Positions 1-8,544 of a stretch of 64,000 nt of DNA are shown here, in pieces. Each line of letters opens with the position of its first letter. The stretch's first letter is position 1. The notes below the pieces were generated by a model. It saw only the letters and a program-made list of their open reading frames with translations, was not told where the DNA came from and made no database searches. The translations under genes were made by a program, and so were the position numbers. Source of the stretch: Rhodococcus_F sp040656415 (lineage in GTDB: Bacteria; Actinomycetota; Actinomycetes; Mycobacteriales; Mycobacteriaceae); the NCBI RefSeq assembly GCF_040656415.1, contig NZ_JBFAMC010000001.1:682001-746000 (forward strand), in the 5' to 3' direction.

Positions 1-27
1 GCAGAAGTAGCCGGAGAGGAATTCGAC

Positions 28-2043
28 ATGGACCCCCGTGCACGCAACACCCTGGGTGGGTCCACGAGTCCCTATCTGCGGCAGCATGCCGACAACCCCG
101 TGCACTGGCAAAGATGGGGGCCGGAGGCGACCGAATGGGCGCGTGAGCGTGACGTCCCGATTCTGCTGTCGATCGGTTACTCGGCATGTCACTGGTGTCA
201 CGTCATGGCGCACGAGTCATTCGAAGACGAGTCGGTCGCGTCGTTGATGAACGAGAACTTCGTCTGCGTCAAGGTCGATCGCGAGGAGCGTCCTGATCTG
301 GACGCCGTATACATGAATGCCACAGTCGCCATGACGGGCCAGGGCGGTTGGCCGATGACGTGCTTCCTCACTCCCGACGGCGCACCCTTCTACTGCGGCA
401 CCTACTACCCGGCGCAGCCGCGCGGGGGGATGCCGTCGTTCACCCAGGTACTCGGTGCCATTGCCGATGCATGGCGGGACCGTCGCGGCGACGTCGACGA
501 AGCGGCAGTCGCGGTGGTCGCAGAGTTGCAACGCGGCGCAGGTGGCATCCCCGAGGGTGATGCGCACGTGGACTCCACCCTGCTGGATGCGGCGTGCGTG
601 TCGGTGCTCAGTGACGAGGACGCCGTTCGTGGCGGGTTCGGCACAGCCCCGAAGTTTCCGCCGTCCGCTCTGATGGAAGGACTACTGCGGACTCACGAGA
701 GGACCGGCAACACGGAGTTCCTCCACGTTGTGGAACGCACCGCGGCGGCGATGGCCCGCGGTGGGATCTACGACCAGCTCGGCGGTGGGTTCGCCCGCTA
801 CTCGGTCGATGCCGAATGGGTTGTGCCGCACTTCGAGAAGATGCTCTACGACAATGCCCAACTGCTGCGTGTCTACGCGCACCTCGGCCGTCGTACGGGT
901 TCGGACTTAGCGGTCCGAGTCGCGGAGGAGACCGCCGAGTTTCTGCTCCGTGACCTGCGCACCGAGACCGGGGCGTTCGCATCCGCGCTCGACGCCGACA
1001 CAGATGGCGTCGAGGGGCTCACTTATGTGTGGACTCCGGAGCAGCTCGTCGCCGTCCTCGGAGTCGAGGACGGCCGCTGGGCCTCGGAGCTGTTCGCGGT
1101 AAGTGCGGAAGGCACGTTCGAAGCGGGGACATCCGTCCTTCAACTTCCCGTCGACCCCGACGACTGGGACCGCTGGAGCCGAGTGAAGCAGGCGCTGCTC
1201 ACGCATCGTCGGACTCGGCCGCAACCGGGGCGCGACGACAAGGTGGTCACCGCGTGGAACGGCCTCGCAATCACTGCTCTGGCGGAGGCCGGAGCGGGAT
1301 TCGACAAACCGGAGTGGGTAGAGGCGGCCGCCGAGTGTTCGCGCGTCGTGCTGGACCTACATGTCGTCGACGGACGTCTGCGTAGGGCTTCCTTGGGATC
1401 GGTGGTCGGCGAGGCGGCAGGAGTTCTCGAAGACTATGCCTGCCTGGCCACCGGGCTCCTCGGGCTGTTTCAGGCCACGGGCGACGCAGAGTGGTTGACA
1501 CGTGCACAGGCGTTGCTGGACCGCGCGCTGATCCACTTCGCCGACCTCGAGCGACCCGGAAGTTGGTTCGACACGGCCGACGACGCCGAGGAGCTGGTGA
1601 CCCGCCCCCGTGACCCCGTCGACGGAGCGACACCGTCTGGGGCGTCCTGCCTCGCCGAGGCGCTTGTGACAGCTGCTGCCGTCGTGGACGCGGGGACGTC
1701 GGGCCGCTATGCGGATGCGGCCTCAGCGTCGATCGAGCGGGTGGCGCTCCTGCTTCAGCGGGCACCGCGTTCCGCCGGGCACTGGTTGGCCGTCGCGGAG
1801 GCGTCGGTGCGCGGGCCGATCCAGGTGGCTGTAGCCACGGACGGCGATTCCGCGCTGCTGGACGAGGCACGCCGTCTCGCTCCGGGTGGCGCCGTGGTGG
1901 TCGGGGGTCGCCCCGATTCCTCGCCTCTGCTCGCCGATCGGCCGCTGGTCGGTGGGGTCTCGACGGCCTATGTGTGTCGGGGGTTCGTCTGCGACCGTCC
2001 GGTCTCGACAGTCGAGGATCTCGTCGATGCACTGAGCCGATAG
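28..2043 (+). CDS. DUF255 thioredoxin-domain protein (YyaL/SPATA20 family)
   Basis: 671 aa, the full length for this family. The N-terminal third is a thioredoxin-like (DUF255) domain with NPVHW at about residues 23-27 and a CHWC redox pair at residues 54-57. The rest resembles the alpha/alpha-barrel glycosidase fold typical of the family, with GGGFARYSVDAEWVVPHFEKM near residue 260. No signal peptide is visible, so it is probably cytosolic. The ATG follows a GGAGAGG ribosome site. The biochemical role of the family is not settled; a thiol-redox function is only suggested by the CxxC. It corresponds in position to M. tuberculosis Rv1084 and starts the conserved block. Confidence 0.9.
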   Translation: MDPRARNTLGGSTSPYLRQHADNPVHWQRWGPEATEWARERDVPILLSIGYSACHWCHVMAHESFEDESVASLMNENFVCVKVDREERPDLDAVYMNATVAMTGQGGWPMTCFLTPDGAPFYCGTYYPAQPRGGMPSFTQVLGAIADAWRDRRGDVDEAAVAVVAELQRGAGGIPEGDAHVDSTLLDAACVSVLSDEDAVRGGFGTAPKFPPSALMEGLLRTHERTGNTEFLHVVERTAAAMARGGIYDQLGGGFARYSVDAEWVVPHFEKMLYDNAQLLRVYAHLGRRTGSDLAVRVAEETAEFLLRDLRTETGAFASALDADTDGVEGLTYVWTPEQLVAVLGVEDGRWASELFAVSAEGTFEAGTSVLQLPVDPDDWDRWSRVKQALLTHRRTRPQPGRDDKVVTAWNGLAITALAEAGAGFDKPEWVEAAAECSRVVLDLHVVDGRLRRASLGSVVGEAAGVLEDYACLATGLLGLFQATGDAEWLTRAQALLDRALIHFADLERPGSWFDTADDAEELVTRPRDPVDGATPSGASCLAEALVTAAAVVDAGTSGRYADAASASIERVALLLQRAPRSAGHWLAVAEASVRGPIQVAVATDGDSALLDEARRLAPGGAVVVGGRPDSSPLLADRPLVGGVSTAYVCRGFVCDRPVSTVEDLVDALSR

Positions 2044-2157
2044 CTCTGTGACCAGAGCGGTCGGTACTGCTAGAGCCCAGATCCACCAACTGTTCGTGAG
2101 TCTTCTCGCACGGATCTGAGTTCGGGGGATTCTCGGCGATTGTGTGAAATCGCGAGG

Positions 2158-2826
2158 CTAGCGGAAGACGACCAACCAGACGGCGACGTAGTGGCACAGG
2201 GCAGCAACAACAGTCGCGGCGTGAAAGAACTCGTGGTGGCCGAAGGTGCGCGGCCAAGGATTGGGCCACTTGGTTGCGTAGAGAATCGCGCCACCCGAGT
2301 AGAGGATGCCGCCGATGAGGAGCAGCATCATCGGCAAAACGCCGACCTCATGCGTCAGCTCAGGAGCCACCGGGACGATTGCCCAGCCGAGGAGCAGGTA
2401 CAGCGGAACCCCTACCCATCGCGGCGCCGTCGGCCACAGCATCTTCAGGGCGACTCCGGCCAGAGCACCCGCCCAGACGACCGTCAGCAGGGTCCGGCCG
2501 GTGTCCGACGGAAGCCCCAGAAATGCCAGGGGGGTGTAGGTGCCCGCGATGAACAGGAAGATCATCGAATGGTCCGCACGCTTCATCCAGATGCGGCCGG
2601 CGATGGTGTTCCAGTGGATTCGGTGATAGGTGGCGCTGACACCGAACATGCCACAGACGGTCACGCAATAGACGGCTGTGGCGAGAGCCGCTTGGATGGA
2701 CACCCTGGTGCCAGAGAGTGTGACGAGGGCGAGTCCTGCGATGGCGAAGACACCGAACGCCCACAGATGAATCCACCCGCGCATTCGGGGTTTGACGGGC
2801 AGTTCGTGGAGGTCGAGCGCGGTCAA
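2158..2826 (-). CDS. trhA: Hemolysin III / TrhA-type PAQR membrane protein
   Basis: 222 aa with seven hydrophobic segments, the usual size and topology of the hemolysin III/PAQR family. Family signatures are visible: SATYHRIHW after the third segment, RADHSMIFLFIAGTYTP in the middle, and HHEFFHAATVVAALCHY near the C terminus; these His and Asp residues are thought to form a metal site. It is an integral membrane protein whose cellular role in actinobacteria is unclear. It is transcribed divergently from the isoprenyl synthase gene, as Rv1085c is from Rv1086. Confidence 0.9.
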   Translation of the reverse strand: MTALDLHELPVKPRMRGWIHLWAFGVFAIAGLALVTLSGTRVSIQAALATAVYCVTVCGMFGVSATYHRIHWNTIAGRIWMKRADHSMIFLFIAGTYTPLAFLGLPSDTGRTLLTVVWAGALAGVALKMLWPTAPRWVGVPLYLLLGWAIVPVAPELTHEVGVLPMMLLLIGGILYSGGAILYATKWPNPWPRTFGHHEFFHAATVVAALCHYVAVWLVVFR

Positions 2827-2986
2827 TGAACACCTCTTCTCACTCTTTGCGGCTCAAACCTACGCAGCCGTAGGTTCGCTTGTCGTGAGAGCGTACCCGC
2901 GGGTATCAGAAAGGCTGGTCTCGGTGACCACCGTCGAGGAGGACCATCCGCTGCGGCGTAGTCTTGCATGTCATGGTGATCTCCGG

Positions 2987-3754
2987 GTGAATGTGCGAGG
3001 ACTGCTGTACAGCATCTACGAGCGTCGCCTGTCCAGGCGGCTCGACGGTCTGCAGCACCCTCGGCACGTAGCCGTGATGTGCGACGGAAATCGTCGTTGG
3101 GCTCGGGAGAATGGCTTCACCGATGTCAGCCACGGCCATCGAATGGGTGCCCTCAAGATCGCCGAGTTACTGAGTTGGTGCGACGCCGCTGGCATCGAAT
3201 TGGCCACCATATACCTGCTTTCCACCGAGAACCTGCGTCGCGCTCCGGAAGAACTCGACACCTTGCTGGAGATCATCACCGACGTTGTCGAGGAGATCTC
3301 GGGTGAAGACAAGAACTGGAGTGTGCAGATCGTCGGCACACCCGACCTGCTTCCGGCCGATCAGTCACGGCGGCTGCGTGACGCCGCCGAGAAGACCCAG
3401 GGCCGCACTGGCACCCACGTGAACGTAGCGATCGGATACGGCGGCCGGCAGGAGATTGCTGATGCGGTGCAGTCGCTGGTGAGCGAGAAGTTGTCGGCGG
3501 GGTTGGCAGGCGATGACTTGGTGAAATCGATCACGGTCGACGGCATCGGCAGTCACCTCTACACCTCTGGGCAACCTGATCCTGACCTTGTCATCCGAAC
3601 GTCAGGGGAACAGCGATTGTCGGGTTTTCTGCTGTGGCAGAGCGCCTACTCGGAGATCTGGTTCACGGAGGCTTACTGGCCCGAGTTTCGTCGCGTCGAC
3701 TTCCTCCGCGCCCTGCGCGACTACGCGGCCCGGCACCGCAGGTTCGGTGTGTGA
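2987..3754 (+). CDS. Short-chain Z-isoprenyl diphosphate synthase (Rv1086-like)
   Basis: Cis-prenyltransferase of the UppS family. It condenses isopentenyl diphosphate with an allylic diphosphate; the Rv1086 ortholog makes (2Z,6E)-farnesyl diphosphate, the precursor of decaprenyl phosphate used in cell-wall synthesis. Visible signatures are the catalytic loop CDGNRRWAR near residue 33, the helix ATIYLLSTENL, and the C-terminal RTSGEQRLSGFLLWQSAYSE. I place the start at GTG 2987 (VNVRGLLYSIYERRL, 255 aa), which matches the family length. The frame stays open upstream to about 2792 but overlaps the divergent trhA start and lacks family similarity. Assigning it to the C15-forming type rests on synteny and close similarity to Rv1086. 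Confidence 0.88.
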   Translation: MNVRGLLYSIYERRLSRRLDGLQHPRHVAVMCDGNRRWARENGFTDVSHGHRMGALKIAELLSWCDAAGIELATIYLLSTENLRRAPEELDTLLEIITDVVEEISGEDKNWSVQIVGTPDLLPADQSRRLRDAAEKTQGRTGTHVNVAIGYGGRQEIADAVQSLVSEKLSAGLAGDDLVKSITVDGIGSHLYTSGQPDPDLVIRTSGEQRLSGFLLWQSAYSEIWFTEAYWPEFRRVDFLRALRDYAARHRRFGV

Positions 3755-3796
3755 CCGGAGCACCAGCCGGTTTCGCTTGTGGCTGAGCGTCTCTGC

Positions 3797-4729
3797 CTAC
3801 AGCTTGCGCAGGCGGAGCCGGTTGATCGAGTGATCGGCATCCTTGCGCAGCACCAGTGTGGCTCGCGGACGCGTCGGCAGAATGTTTTCCACCAGATTCG
3901 GCCGGTTGATGGTGTGCCAGATCTCTTTCGCGGCGGCGGTTGCGTCGCGGTCGGATAGTCCCGCGTAGTGGTGGAAGTGCGAGTCCGGGTCCGAGAACGA
4001 CGTCTTGCGTAGCGCGAGAAAGCGCTGGACGTACCAGGACTCGATGTCCTCGATGCGAGCGTCGACGTAGATGGAGAAGTCGAACAGGTCCGACACCATG
4101 AGTCGTGGGCCAGTTTGCAGGACGTTCAGGCCTTCGATGATGAGGATGTCTGGTTGCCGTACCAGGTGGTACTGGCCAGGGATGATGTCGTACGAGATAT
4201 GCGAATAGACGGGCGCAGCTACTTCCTCGGCCCCCGACTTCACCTCGGTGACGAACCTCAGCAGCTTGCGGCGGTCGTAGCTCTCGGGGAAGCCCTTGCG
4301 GTGCATGATCCCGCGGTGTGTGAGTTCCGCGGTCGAATACAGGAAGCCATCCGTGGTCACCAGGTCGACACGCGGGTGATGCTCCCAGCGCGCAAGCAGC
4401 GCCTGGAGCACGCGTGCGGTGGTGGACTTGCCTACCGCGACGCTGCCTGCGATACCGATCACGAACGGCACCTGCTGGTCGGGATGCTTCTCCCCGAGGA
4501 ACGTCGCGGTAGCGGCGAAGAGGCGCTGCCGGGCGGCGACCTGAAGGTGGATGAGACGCGACAGCGGCAGGTAGACCTCTGCTACCTCCTCGAGGTCGAT
4601 CTGCTCACCGAGACCACGCAGTCCGTACAACTCCTCCTCGGTCAGGACGAGGGGCGTCGACTTGCGCAGCGTGCGCCACTGCTTCCGGTCGAATTCGACG
4701 TACGGACTGGGCTCGCTCGTTCGGGCCAT
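3797..4729 (-). CDS. coaA: Pantothenate kinase type I
   Basis: 310 aa. It phosphorylates pantothenate with ATP, the first and regulated step of coenzyme A synthesis, in the cytosol. The P-loop GIAGSVAVGKST lies at residues 92-103. Other family blocks include RVDLVTTDGFLYST, KGFPESYDRRKLLRFV and IIEGLNVLQTG. Length and motifs are those of the bacterial type I enzyme (Rv1092c). It converges with the isoprenyl synthase gene, with about 40 bp between the stops, and is divergent from the DUF885 gene. Confidence 0.97.
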   Translation of the reverse strand: MARTSEPSPYVEFDRKQWRTLRKSTPLVLTEEELYGLRGLGEQIDLEEVAEVYLPLSRLIHLQVAARQRLFAATATFLGEKHPDQQVPFVIGIAGSVAVGKSTTARVLQALLARWEHHPRVDLVTTDGFLYSTAELTHRGIMHRKGFPESYDRRKLLRFVTEVKSGAEEVAAPVYSHISYDIIPGQYHLVRQPDILIIEGLNVLQTGPRLMVSDLFDFSIYVDARIEDIESWYVQRFLALRKTSFSDPDSHFHHYAGLSDRDATAAAKEIWHTINRPNLVENILPTRPRATLVLRKDADHSINRLRLRKL

Positions 4730-4897
4730 CAGTTCCGCTCACACGCGAATGCGATGGGAAGTGGACGTTCGATGCCCAAAATCTCTTCCGTCGTCGTTGC
4801 GCTGGCGAGTAGCGGTTGCATAGTCGGATTCTGCTTGGTCTCCGAGCCAGCGTTGTCGGCGGGTCGGGCGGATGGGTGTGGACTAGAGTCTGACGGC

Positions 4898-6142
4898 ATG
4901 GAATCCGATTCGTTCGTCCGTGAGTATTTGCTGCTCGGGTTGGGTTTTGACCGGCTGGAAGAGGGATTCGTCGACGCCTACACCGGAGACCCGGCGTTGC
5001 GAAGGAAGGTGGAGAACGCACCCACGCCCGATCCGAGAGAACTTGCGCGCACGGCGTCGAGGCTTCGTGCCGAATTGCCGTCAGCGGGCCTTGCCGAGGA
5101 CAGGACTAGGTTTCTCGATGTCCATCTCCGCGCGCTCGAATGCTCGGGGCGAAAGTTCGCGGGCGACGACATCGGCTTCGTCGACGAGGTCGAGGCGTAC
5201 TTCGACGTCCGCATCGAGCGCGGTGACGAAGAGGAGTACCGAGAGGCCCACCGGAGAATTGATGCCGTCCTTCCCGGACCCGGGCCGCTCGCAGAGCGAA
5301 TGCAGGCACATCGGGCCTCCGACCGGATCCCGGCGGACCGGCTTCACGAGTGCGTCGAAGCATTCTCGAGCGCCCTACGCGACCTCGTGCGACAGAGCTA
5401 CACGTTGCCCGACACGGAAGTCGTCGAGTACGAGGTGGTCGGCGACAAGCCCTGGTCGGGTTTCAACTATTACCTCGGTGACTATCGCTCGAGGGTTGCG
5501 GTCAACTCCGATCTCGAGCAACACATGGCGAACCTGCCGCGGCTGATCGCGCACGAGTCGTACCCCGGCCATCACACCGAACATTGCCGCAAGGAAGCGG
5601 GACTCGTCGGCGCCGGACAACTCGAACAGACGCTGTTCCTCGTCAACACCCCGCAATGCCTGATGGCCGAGGGGCTTGCCGACCTTGCGCTCGAATCGAT
5701 CGTCGGACGCGACTGGGGGTTGTGGGCGCAAGAGATCTATGCCGATCTGGGTCTGCGTTTCGACGGTGAGCGCGCCCAGCGCCTCTCGGCGGCATCCGCA
5801 CAGCTATTAGGAGTCCGGCAGGATGCGGCGTTGATGCTCCACGACCAAGGCCGAAGCCACGACGATGTCGTGGGCTTTCTCCAGCGATGGAGCCTGTCGA
5901 CGCCGGACCGGGCCCGTCAGTCGCTGCGCTTCCTGTCCTCGCCCCTGTGGCGGGCCTACACCAGCACCTATGTGGAGGGTTACCGACTTCTCGGCGGCTG
6001 GCTTGCAGAGGTGCCCGCAGGCGCGGACCGATCCGAGCGCTTCCGCCGTCTGCTCGACGAGCCGCTCGTTCCCAGCGTCCTTCGGGCCGATGAGCGGCCG
6101 CTGGCCGCAGGCAGTTGGGATGCACTCACGGGTTCTTCGTAG
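4898..6142 (+). CDS. DUF885 family putative metallohydrolase
   Basis: 414 aa. A zinc-peptidase-like signature, HESYPGHHTEH, lies at residues 219-229, as in DUF885 proteins; the substrate is unknown. Downstream blocks EGLADLALES and YVEGYRLLGGW also fit the family. I chose ATG 4898 (MESDSFVREYLLLGLGFDRL) because the similarity begins there. The same frame is open far upstream, and an in-frame ATG at about 4753 would add a hydrophobic leader resembling a signal peptide, so a secreted form cannot be excluded. The gene sits directly before glyA. Confidence 0.82.
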   Translation: MESDSFVREYLLLGLGFDRLEEGFVDAYTGDPALRRKVENAPTPDPRELARTASRLRAELPSAGLAEDRTRFLDVHLRALECSGRKFAGDDIGFVDEVEAYFDVRIERGDEEEYREAHRRIDAVLPGPGPLAERMQAHRASDRIPADRLHECVEAFSSALRDLVRQSYTLPDTEVVEYEVVGDKPWSGFNYYLGDYRSRVAVNSDLEQHMANLPRLIAHESYPGHHTEHCRKEAGLVGAGQLEQTLFLVNTPQCLMAEGLADLALESIVGRDWGLWAQEIYADLGLRFDGERAQRLSAASAQLLGVRQDAALMLHDQGRSHDDVVGFLQRWSLSTPDRARQSLRFLSSPLWRAYTSTYVEGYRLLGGWLAEVPAGADRSERFRRLLDEPLVPSVLRADERPLAAGSWDALTGSS

Positions 6143-6185
6143 ACTGAGGGTGTTCGCTTCCGCACCCAGCTTTGGAGATTCCTCG

Positions 6186-7481
6186 ATGACCGCTGTGCCC
6201 GGTACCGACGTCAACACGGCTCCTCTCGCCGAACTCGACCCAGAAGTCGCCCAGGCCATGGCAGGTGAACTGGCCCGTCAGCGTGACACACTCGAGATGA
6301 TCGCGTCGGAGAACTTCGTTCCCCGCGCGGTTCTGCAGGCACAGGGCAGCGTTCTCACCAACAAGTACGCCGAGGGGTACCCCGGACGCCGCTACTACGG
6401 CGGTTGTGAGCACGTCGATATCGTGGAGGATCTGGCGCGCACCCGGGCCAAGGAACTGTTCGGCGCCGATTTCGCCAACGTGCAGCCGCACTCCGGCGCT
6501 CAGGCCAACGCCGCCGTTCTCATGGCCATGATGAACCCGGGCGAGAAGCTCCTCGGCCTCGATCTCGCGCATGGCGGTCACCTGACGCACGGCATGAAGC
6601 TCAACTTCTCGGGCAAGCTCTATGACGTCGAGTCGTACGGGGTCAGCAAGGAAGATCACCGCATCGACATGGACGAGGTCCGCAAGATCGCGGTCGCGTC
6701 GCAGCCGAAGGTGATCGTCGCGGGCTGGTCCGCATACCCCCGCCACCAGGACTTCGAGGCGTTCCGTTCCATCGCGGACGAGGTTGGCGCATACCTGTGG
6801 GTCGATATGGCGCACTTCGCCGGTCTGGTTGCATCCGGACTGCACCCGTCGCCGGTGCCCTACGCCGATGTCGTGTCGAGTACCGTGCACAAGACCCTGG
6901 GCGGACCCCGCTCCGGTCTGATCCTGGCCAAGCAGGAGTGGGCGAAGAAGCTGAACTCGGCCGTGTTCCCCGGCCAGCAGGGCGGGCCGCTGATGCACGC
7001 CATCGCCGCCAAGGCTGTCTCCCTCAAGATCGCGGGTACCGCGGAGTTCAAGGACCGTCAGCAACGCACGATCTCCGGTGCCAAGATCCTCGCCGAGCGT
7101 CTGACCGGTTCGGACGTCGCGGGTAAGGGTGTAAGCGTCCTCACCGGTGGCACCGACGTTCACCTGGTGCTCGTCGACCTGCGCAACTCGCAGCTCGACG
7201 GCCAGCAGGCCGAGGATCTCCTCCACGAGGTCGGCATCACAGTGAACCGCAACGCCGTGCCGTTCGACCCGCGCCCACCGATGGTCACCTCCGGCCTGCG
7301 GATCGGTACCGCCGCGCTCGCATCGCGTGGTTTCGGCGACGAGCAATTCACCGAGGTCTCCGACATCATCGGCGTCGCGCTGGCCGGATCGTCCGACGTG
7401 GAGACACTGAAAGCTCGCGTCACCAAGCTGGCCGCCGACTTCCCGTTGTACGACGGGCTAGAGGACTGGCGCCTGATCTAG
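6186..7481 (+). CDS. glyA: Serine hydroxymethyltransferase
   Basis: 431 aa. A PLP enzyme that interconverts serine and glycine while charging tetrahydrofolate with a one-carbon unit. The PLP-binding motif SSTVHKTLGGPRSG is present with the Schiff-base lysine at about residue 235. The N-terminal block TLEMIASENFVPRAV and YAEGYPGRRYYGG are diagnostic. ATG 6186 follows a GGAGA ribosome site 7 nt upstream; the frame is open further upstream without family similarity. Ortholog of Rv1093. It ends before a strong hairpin at 7520-7557. Confidence 0.97.
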   Translation: MTAVPGTDVNTAPLAELDPEVAQAMAGELARQRDTLEMIASENFVPRAVLQAQGSVLTNKYAEGYPGRRYYGGCEHVDIVEDLARTRAKELFGADFANVQPHSGAQANAAVLMAMMNPGEKLLGLDLAHGGHLTHGMKLNFSGKLYDVESYGVSKEDHRIDMDEVRKIAVASQPKVIVAGWSAYPRHQDFEAFRSIADEVGAYLWVDMAHFAGLVASGLHPSPVPYADVVSSTVHKTLGGPRSGLILAKQEWAKKLNSAVFPGQQGGPLMHAIAAKAVSLKIAGTAEFKDRQQRTISGAKILAERLTGSDVAGKGVSVLTGGTDVHLVLVDLRNSQLDGQQAEDLLHEVGITVNRNAVPFDPRPPMVTSGLRIGTAALASRGFGDEQFTEVSDIIGVALAGSSDVETLKARVTKLAADFPLYDGLEDWRLI

Positions 7482-7519
7482 GCGACAGCACCTGTGGCTC
7501 GCTACTGATACTCGAGTGC

Positions 7520-7557
7520 CGTTGCCGCGGTGGCTGTTCGCAGCCACCCCGGCAACG
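7520..7557 (+). terminator. Strong glyA terminator hairpin with TTCG tetraloop
   Basis: Two 17-nt arms (7520-7536 and 7541-7557) pair completely except for one internal C/C mismatch, enclosing TTCG, the exceptionally stable UUCG tetraloop in RNA. It starts 39 nt after the glyA stop. There is no T-tract, which is common for actinobacterial terminators. Confidence 0.75.
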
Positions 7558-7640
7558 AGCGTGCGGGCACGAGCCGAGTACCATTCGGCGATCGGGCGTG
7601 GGGGTCACGTCGATGACGGTCGATCACATAGGGGGGATAC

Positions 7641-7958
7641 GTGGCGCTGCGTCTCGAACCGGGAGCGATCGAACAGTGCGTGCGCATCTGCGATCAGATG
7701 CTCGACTCGATTGATAGCGCGCTAAGGGAGTCGGAAAGGCTCCACTTCGTCGATGGCTTCGGTGATTTTCGGATCGGTGATCAACTTGCCCAGGGGTATA
7801 GACGCAAGGCGGTCACAGTCGCCGAACGGCTCGAGGAATTCCGAACCGTCATCATGGCGATGCGGGAGTCCTTCGTGGCCGGTGGAGAGTCCTTCGCCGA
7901 CACCGACGGGCAGTTCGCGCAGTTGCTCGGCAGTCTCGATCCCGGGATGGATCATTGA
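7641..7958 (+). CDS. Small helical ESX-associated protein (WXG100/EspC-like)
   Basis: 105 aa, predicted all-helical, starting at GTG 7641 behind a G-rich ribosome site. I see no canonical WxG. Size, helical character and position as first gene of a cluster with DUF3558, a PPE-like protein and EspG suggest a small type VII secretion substrate or partner of the EspC/WXG100 kind. Its stop overlaps the next start (TGATG at 7956-7960), so the two are probably translationally coupled. The family assignment is inference from context. Confidence 0.7.
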   Translation: MALRLEPGAIEQCVRICDQMLDSIDSALRESERLHFVDGFGDFRIGDQLAQGYRRKAVTVAERLEEFRTVIMAMRESFVAGGESFADTDGQFAQLLGSLDPGMDH

Positions 7959-8542
7959 TGCCGCGCCGCTCCTCCGTTGCCGCCCTCTTGGCGTTCGCGT
8001 CGATTCTTACCGCTTGTGCGTCTCCCGCCGCTGTACCTGAGGCTGTGCCGGAGTCGGATACGGTGTCGCCGTCCTCGACCGCGCGGGTGCCGCGTCATGT
8101 GGATCAGTCGGACCGACCGCTGGTGGTGTTCGATCCGTGCCTCGACATCCCTGATGAGGCACTGGTGGGGGCTGGCTATGACCCTCAGTCGAAGGACGAA
8201 GATCTTGTCGCCGCCGACTATCACACGTTCCTGATCTGTGGGTTCAATACCCCGCAACGCCGGTACGGGCTGAACATATACTCCTCGAACATCACCTTCG
8301 CCGAGCAGCAGGAGAAGGCCAGGGACTATTCCACTCCGATCGAGGTCGACGGACGCCGCGCATTACTCGAAACGCCATTCGCGTCCAATTGCGCCGTGAG
8401 CATGGAGACCAACTACGGCATCCTAGCTGTCTCCCGACTTTTGCAACCAACTCGGTCGGACCAGAACCTGGAGGAAGAGCGGTGCGTCGGGATCGAGGAA
8501 ACCGCGAGCATCATCGCCCGTTATCTACCTGAGGGGGAGTAG
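7958..8542 (+). CDS. DUF3558 family lipoprotein
   Basis: 194 aa. It has a short basic N terminus, a hydrophobic stretch and a lipobox ending LTACAS at about residue 21, so it is a predicted membrane-anchored lipoprotein. The body has the DUF3558 pattern FDPCLDIPDEAL, then CGF, and a second Cys pair (NCAV, ERCVGIE) compatible with disulfides. ATG 7958 overlaps the upstream stop; a TTG one codon earlier is less likely. DUF3558 lipoproteins are frequent in Mycobacteriales and of unknown function, and several neighbour ESX genes. Confidence 0.82.
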   Translation: MPRRSSVAALLAFASILTACASPAAVPEAVPESDTVSPSSTARVPRHVDQSDRPLVVFDPCLDIPDEALVGAGYDPQSKDEDLVAADYHTFLICGFNTPQRRYGLNIYSSNITFAEQQEKARDYSTPIEVDGRRALLETPFASNCAVSMETNYGILAVSRLLQPTRSDQNLEEERCVGIEETASIIARYLPEGE

Positions 8543-8544
8543 AC

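Noticed and set aside
1271..2269. 332-aa minus-strand open frame over the end of the DUF255 gene
   Set aside because: Arg/Pro-rich shadow of a GC-rich coding frame; spans a gene end and the neighbouring trhA gene without any domain.
6126..7346. 406-aa minus-strand open frame antisense to glyA
   Set aside because: Complete shadow of glyA with no start context or family features.
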